A stretch of DNA of 64,000 nt from Bacteroidaceae bacterium (lineage in GTDB: Bacteria > Bacteroidota > Bacteroidia > Bacteroidales > Bacteroidaceae), in NCBI GenBank assembly GCA_017541025.1, contig JAFXZY010000058.1, positions 26,516 to 90,515 of the forward strand, written 5' to 3'. Below are positions 62,083 to 64,000 of the stretch, in pieces. Below the pieces are notes generated by a model. The model saw only the letters and a program-made list of their open reading frames with translations. It did no database searches and was not told the origin of the DNA. Made by a program: the position numbers and the translations under genes. Positions within the stretch are counted from its first letter, which is position 1. The number at the start of each line of letters is the position of its first letter.

Positions 62083-63561
62083 ATGCCAACGTTTAAATTA
62101 ACGGTTCAAAAGCAAAGAACCGACGGGCTTTGGCCTGTATATATCCGTGTTACTCATAATAGACAGACGGTTTACATCAAAACTGACAAAGTTGTTGATA
62201 ATAAAGGGTTGTCAAAGACAACAAAGGAAATTAAAGATCCGTTCGTTAGAAAACACTGTGACATAGTAATAGCAGACTATATTGATCAGTTAAACAAAAT
62301 GGACACCAAGTATTGGAATATCCAAGATGTGGTCAAGTTCCTTGAAACTGGTTCTACTGATATTTGTTTCTCAGATTTTGCAAGAAAGTACATTGATAAT
62401 CTATATAATGAAAACCATGAGCGAAATTCAAAAAACTATAAGCTGGCATTACAGCACATGGAAAGGTTTGCCGGAACAAATAAAATAATGTTCTCGCACT
62501 TGACATCGGGTTTTATTATAAGGTGGATTGTTTCTCTCGAAAACACTGCCAGGGCCAAGGAAATGTACCCTGTTTGTATGAGGCAGGTTTTTCGGGCTGC
62601 ATTAACGGAATATAATGACTATGATGCAGGATTATTTCGCATTACGACAAATCCATGGCTAAAAGTCAAGATTCCAAGGGCTGATACGCCGGAAAAACGT
62701 GCAATAACAATGCAAGAATGCAGGGCTTTTTTCGCCGCTCCCCTACCGGAGAGCGACAGGAAATATCCTCTTCCAGAGTTAGGAAGAGACGTTGCCATGA
62801 TGGTATTGTGTCTTGCGGGCATAAATACAGCAGATATTTATAATCTTCAGAAATCAAAATACCAGAATGGCATTATAGCATACAATCGAGCAAAAACAAA
62901 AAACATAAGGTCAGACAAAGCTTACTTTGAAATCAGGGTTCCATCCGTATTAGAGCCGGTTGTTGAAAAATACCTTGATAGATCGGATTCCCCTTATCTC
63001 TTCAACTTCCACAATCGGTTATCCGATATTGACAGTTTTTCCGCAAATGTAAATATAGGAATAAGGCAAATTTGCACAAAAGTGCTGAATTTGCCAAAAG
63101 AACAAGCATATAGTGTATATACGTTTAGGCATACCTGGTCTACGGTTGCGCAGAACGAGTGTGGCGCAACACTGGGCGACGTAGACTTTGCGCTAAACCA
63201 TGTTGGCAAGACCCGCTTGGCCAGAACTTATGTGAAAATAAATTTCTCTCCAGCTTGGGAGCTGAATGAAAAGGTTGTTGAAAAGATATTCTTTACAGAA
63301 GAGAAATCTAACGATGTGAAGCCGCTCGTTGATGAACATTTTGAGCGTTTTTCTTTTAAGCAACTCATCAGAGGAACACTATATTTTAAAGGGAAGGTCG
63401 TTGCCAAAGTGGAGGATGTTGGGTTTAATAACGTGGAAGATGTTATTTCTGTGCTAATGAAAGAATTACCTGAAGATGTTCCTGTTCGTACACATGTACA
63501 AATAAGAATAGAGAACGTCGATAAGGGGCAGTCTAAAGATTATACCAGGATGGTTAAGTAA
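62083..63561 (+). CDS. Tyrosine recombinase (Bacteroides-type phage/transposon integrase)
   Basis: 492 residues. It has an N-terminal arm-binding beta domain ('MPTFKLTVQKQRTDGLWPVY'), a SAM-like core-binding domain (about 95-195, 'CFSDFARKYIDNL') and the C-terminal catalytic domain (about 210-400). 'YTFRHTWSTVA' supplies the box II Arg-His, 'ALNHVGKTRLARTYVKI' the downstream His and the presumed nucleophile Tyr in 'ARTYV'. At box I, where most family members have Arg in 'GxR', this one reads 'LAGINTADIYNL'; this is also seen in a subgroup of Bacteroides integrases, as I remember it. A ~90-residue C-terminal extension follows. It probably drives integration of a mobile element extending beyond the right edge. 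No att site can be fixed. Confidence 0.87.
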   Translation: MPTFKLTVQKQRTDGLWPVYIRVTHNRQTVYIKTDKVVDNKGLSKTTKEIKDPFVRKHCDIVIADYIDQLNKMDTKYWNIQDVVKFLETGSTDICFSDFARKYIDNLYNENHERNSKNYKLALQHMERFAGTNKIMFSHLTSGFIIRWIVSLENTARAKEMYPVCMRQVFRAALTEYNDYDAGLFRITTNPWLKVKIPRADTPEKRAITMQECRAFFAAPLPESDRKYPLPELGRDVAMMVLCLAGINTADIYNLQKSKYQNGIIAYNRAKTKNIRSDKAYFEIRVPSVLEPVVEKYLDRSDSPYLFNFHNRLSDIDSFSANVNIGIRQICTKVLNLPKEQAYSVYTFRHTWSTVAQNECGATLGDVDFALNHVGKTRLARTYVKINFSPAWELNEKVVEKIFFTEEKSNDVKPLVDEHFERFSFKQLIRGTLYFKGKVVAKVEDVGFNNVEDVISVLMKELPEDVPVRTHVQIRIENVDKGQSKDYTRMVK

Positions 63562-63626
63562 ATCATCCCGGCAGCAGGCAGATACTCCGATTCTGCAAAT
63601 GTCCTCTCGGACATTTCTCCCATCAA

Positions 63627-63658
63627 AAAGAAGGCTGGTTGTGAAACCGGCCTTCTTT
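63627..63658 (+). terminator. Terminator of the integrase gene
   Basis: AAAGAAGGCTGGTT / AACCGGCCTTCTTT forms a 14-bp stem (one G-T pair) with a GTGA loop. It lies 65 bp beyond the stop, and a T/G-rich tail follows. Confidence 0.75.
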
Positions 63659-63678
63659 GTTTGCTGTAACAAACTCTT

Positions 63679-63762
63679 GTTTTCGTCAACAGAAACTGGG
63701 TTTTTGTCAACGGAAACCAGGTTATTGCTAACATAAATCGAGTTTATGTAAACAAAAACCGG
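63679..63762. repeat. Four tandem degenerate 21-bp repeats
   Basis: Units start at 63679, 63700, 63721 and 63742. Each begins GTT, has AAC about position 10-12, and carries AAA plus C or T near position 15-18. A further degenerate unit may precede at 63659. The period of 21 keeps one minus-strand frame open as heptapeptides beginning with Asn (NPVSVDE, NLVSVDK). Confidence 0.8.
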
Positions 63763-63934
63763 ATTTACACAGGAAGAAAAATGGTGTCGCAAATTCTGCT
63801 TTTTGGTTAACCCTCCACACTTGTGTGGAACTACTGTCTGTTTGCCCAATGGCAAACACCCTTCCTCTGTCTTTCTCTCTTCTGTGTCGCCATTCCCTTT
63901 TGACGGCTCTTATCTTCGGGTTTTTGTTCTTCAT
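63728..63934 (-). CDS. Possible small basic protein, low support
   Basis: A 68-codon frame whose ATG lies about 10 nt after a -7 box TAACTTTG (63951-63944). The -33 is only CTTG at 17 nt. The product starts very basic (MKNKNPKIRAVKREWRHRRE) and turns Phe/Leu-rich at the end. No domain is recognised. The frame crosses two palindromes and ends inside the 21-bp repeat array. It may be a chance frame. Confidence 0.2.
   Translation of the reverse strand: MKNKNPKIRAVKREWRHRREKDRGRVFAIGQTDSSSTQVWRVNQKAEFATPFFFLCKSGFCLHKLDLC
63814..63857. repeat. Two adjacent short inverted repeats
   Basis: TCCACAC-TT-GTGTGGA (63814-63829) and GTTTGCC-CAAT-GGCAAAC (63840-63857), each with perfect 7-bp arms. Their closeness to the 21-bp repeats suggests a structured or protein-bound region. 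Confidence 0.65.
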
Positions 63935-63943
63935 TTCCCTTTG

Positions 63944-63951
63944 CAAAGTTA
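63944..63951 (-). promoter_or_regulatory. -7 element near the right edge
   Basis: Minus-strand TAACTTTG with CTTG 17 nt upstream, a partial consensus only. It would drive transcription toward the 21-bp repeats and the 3' end of the integrase gene. Confidence 0.35.
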
Positions 63952-64000
63952 GGCTATGGGTGAGCTGCCAAGTAACGTAGCAAAACTACTATTCCGGCAC

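Larger units (their letters stand above)
63562..64000. other. Repeat-rich region downstream of the integrase, no confident gene
   Basis: About 440 bases. It holds a terminator (63627-63658), the 21-bp repeats (63679-63762), two short palindromes and a minus-strand -7 box TAACTTTG (63944-63951). A minus-strand frame from ATG 63934 down to 63728 (about 68 codons, basic N-terminus MKNKNPKIRAVKREW) starts just after that box. It could be a small gene but has no recognised family and ends inside the repeats. Confidence 0.5.

Noticed and set aside
63679-63762. CRISPR array
   Set aside because: The 21-bp units are contiguous with no spacers and are degenerate, and no cas genes are present.
63466-63855. 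129-codon minus-strand frame
   Set aside because: It overlaps the 3' end of the integrase and its terminator and is kept open only by the 21-bp repeats; no start signal was found.

Overview
The window looks like chromosomal DNA of a Bacteroidales bacterium, most likely Prevotella or a close relative. The evidence is the repeated Bacteroidota promoter signature (TTTG, 19-21 nt, TAnnTTTG) in front of many genes, a TamL-type lipoprotein Omp85, a PCMD-domain protein, GH92, GH43 and GH109-like secreted enzymes, a C10 (streptopain-type) peptidase with a dockerin-like tail, BspA-type leucine-rich repeats, and the Bacteroidota order rseC-rnfBCDGEA. No species can be named from the sequence alone.

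Layout. 1-13 kb: secreted and glycan-related genes on the minus strand (LRR-tyrosine phosphatase fusion, GH109-like oxidoreductase, a 1490-residue modular surface protein, a CE12 esterase), with one membrane reductase-like gene on plus. 13-31 kb: housekeeping genes: mutY, a 29-residue mS38-like ribosomal protein, rng, aspS, two tRNA-Lys genes, an MBL hydrolase, tamL, a TrmH-type methyltransferase, prs, a phosphoethanolamine transferase, glnS, a TPR protein and manC, plus a GH43 enzyme. 31-40 kb: fabD coupled to a GH13 amylase, GH92, an HU-like protein, a voltage-gated-type potassium channel, a Tat-exported oxidoreductase and a PncC-like amidase. 40-50.6 kb: a long minus-strand array, rseC-rnfB-rnfC-rnfD-rnfG-rnfE-rnfA-galE followed by a C10 peptidase and a small lipoprotein. 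50.7-62 kb: ispE, an Arg/Gly-rich secreted protein, a four-gene tRNA cluster (two Gly, two Leu), a PCMD protein translationally coupled to nspC, class III fbp, rlmD and ppdK.

62-64 kb: directly after the ppdK terminator begins what looks like the edge of an integrated element. It holds a Bacteroides-type tyrosine recombinase preceded by five GTTTAGA repeats spaced in multiples of exactly 11 bp, and followed by a terminator, four tandem 21-bp repeats and two short palindromes. The rest of the element, if there is one, lies beyond the window. This is the least ordinary part of the window, but it cannot be called a new system from what is visible.

Functionally, the Rnf complex (Na+/H+-pumping ferredoxin:NAD oxidoreductase), PPDK and class III FBPase fit an anaerobic, PEP-centred carbon metabolism. 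The secreted enzymes indicate growth on host or plant glycans and proteins. In several cases promoter positions changed the chosen start codon (mutY, glnS, GH43, rseC, the Arg/Gly-rich protein, the DUF1295 protein); these cases are noted in the entries.
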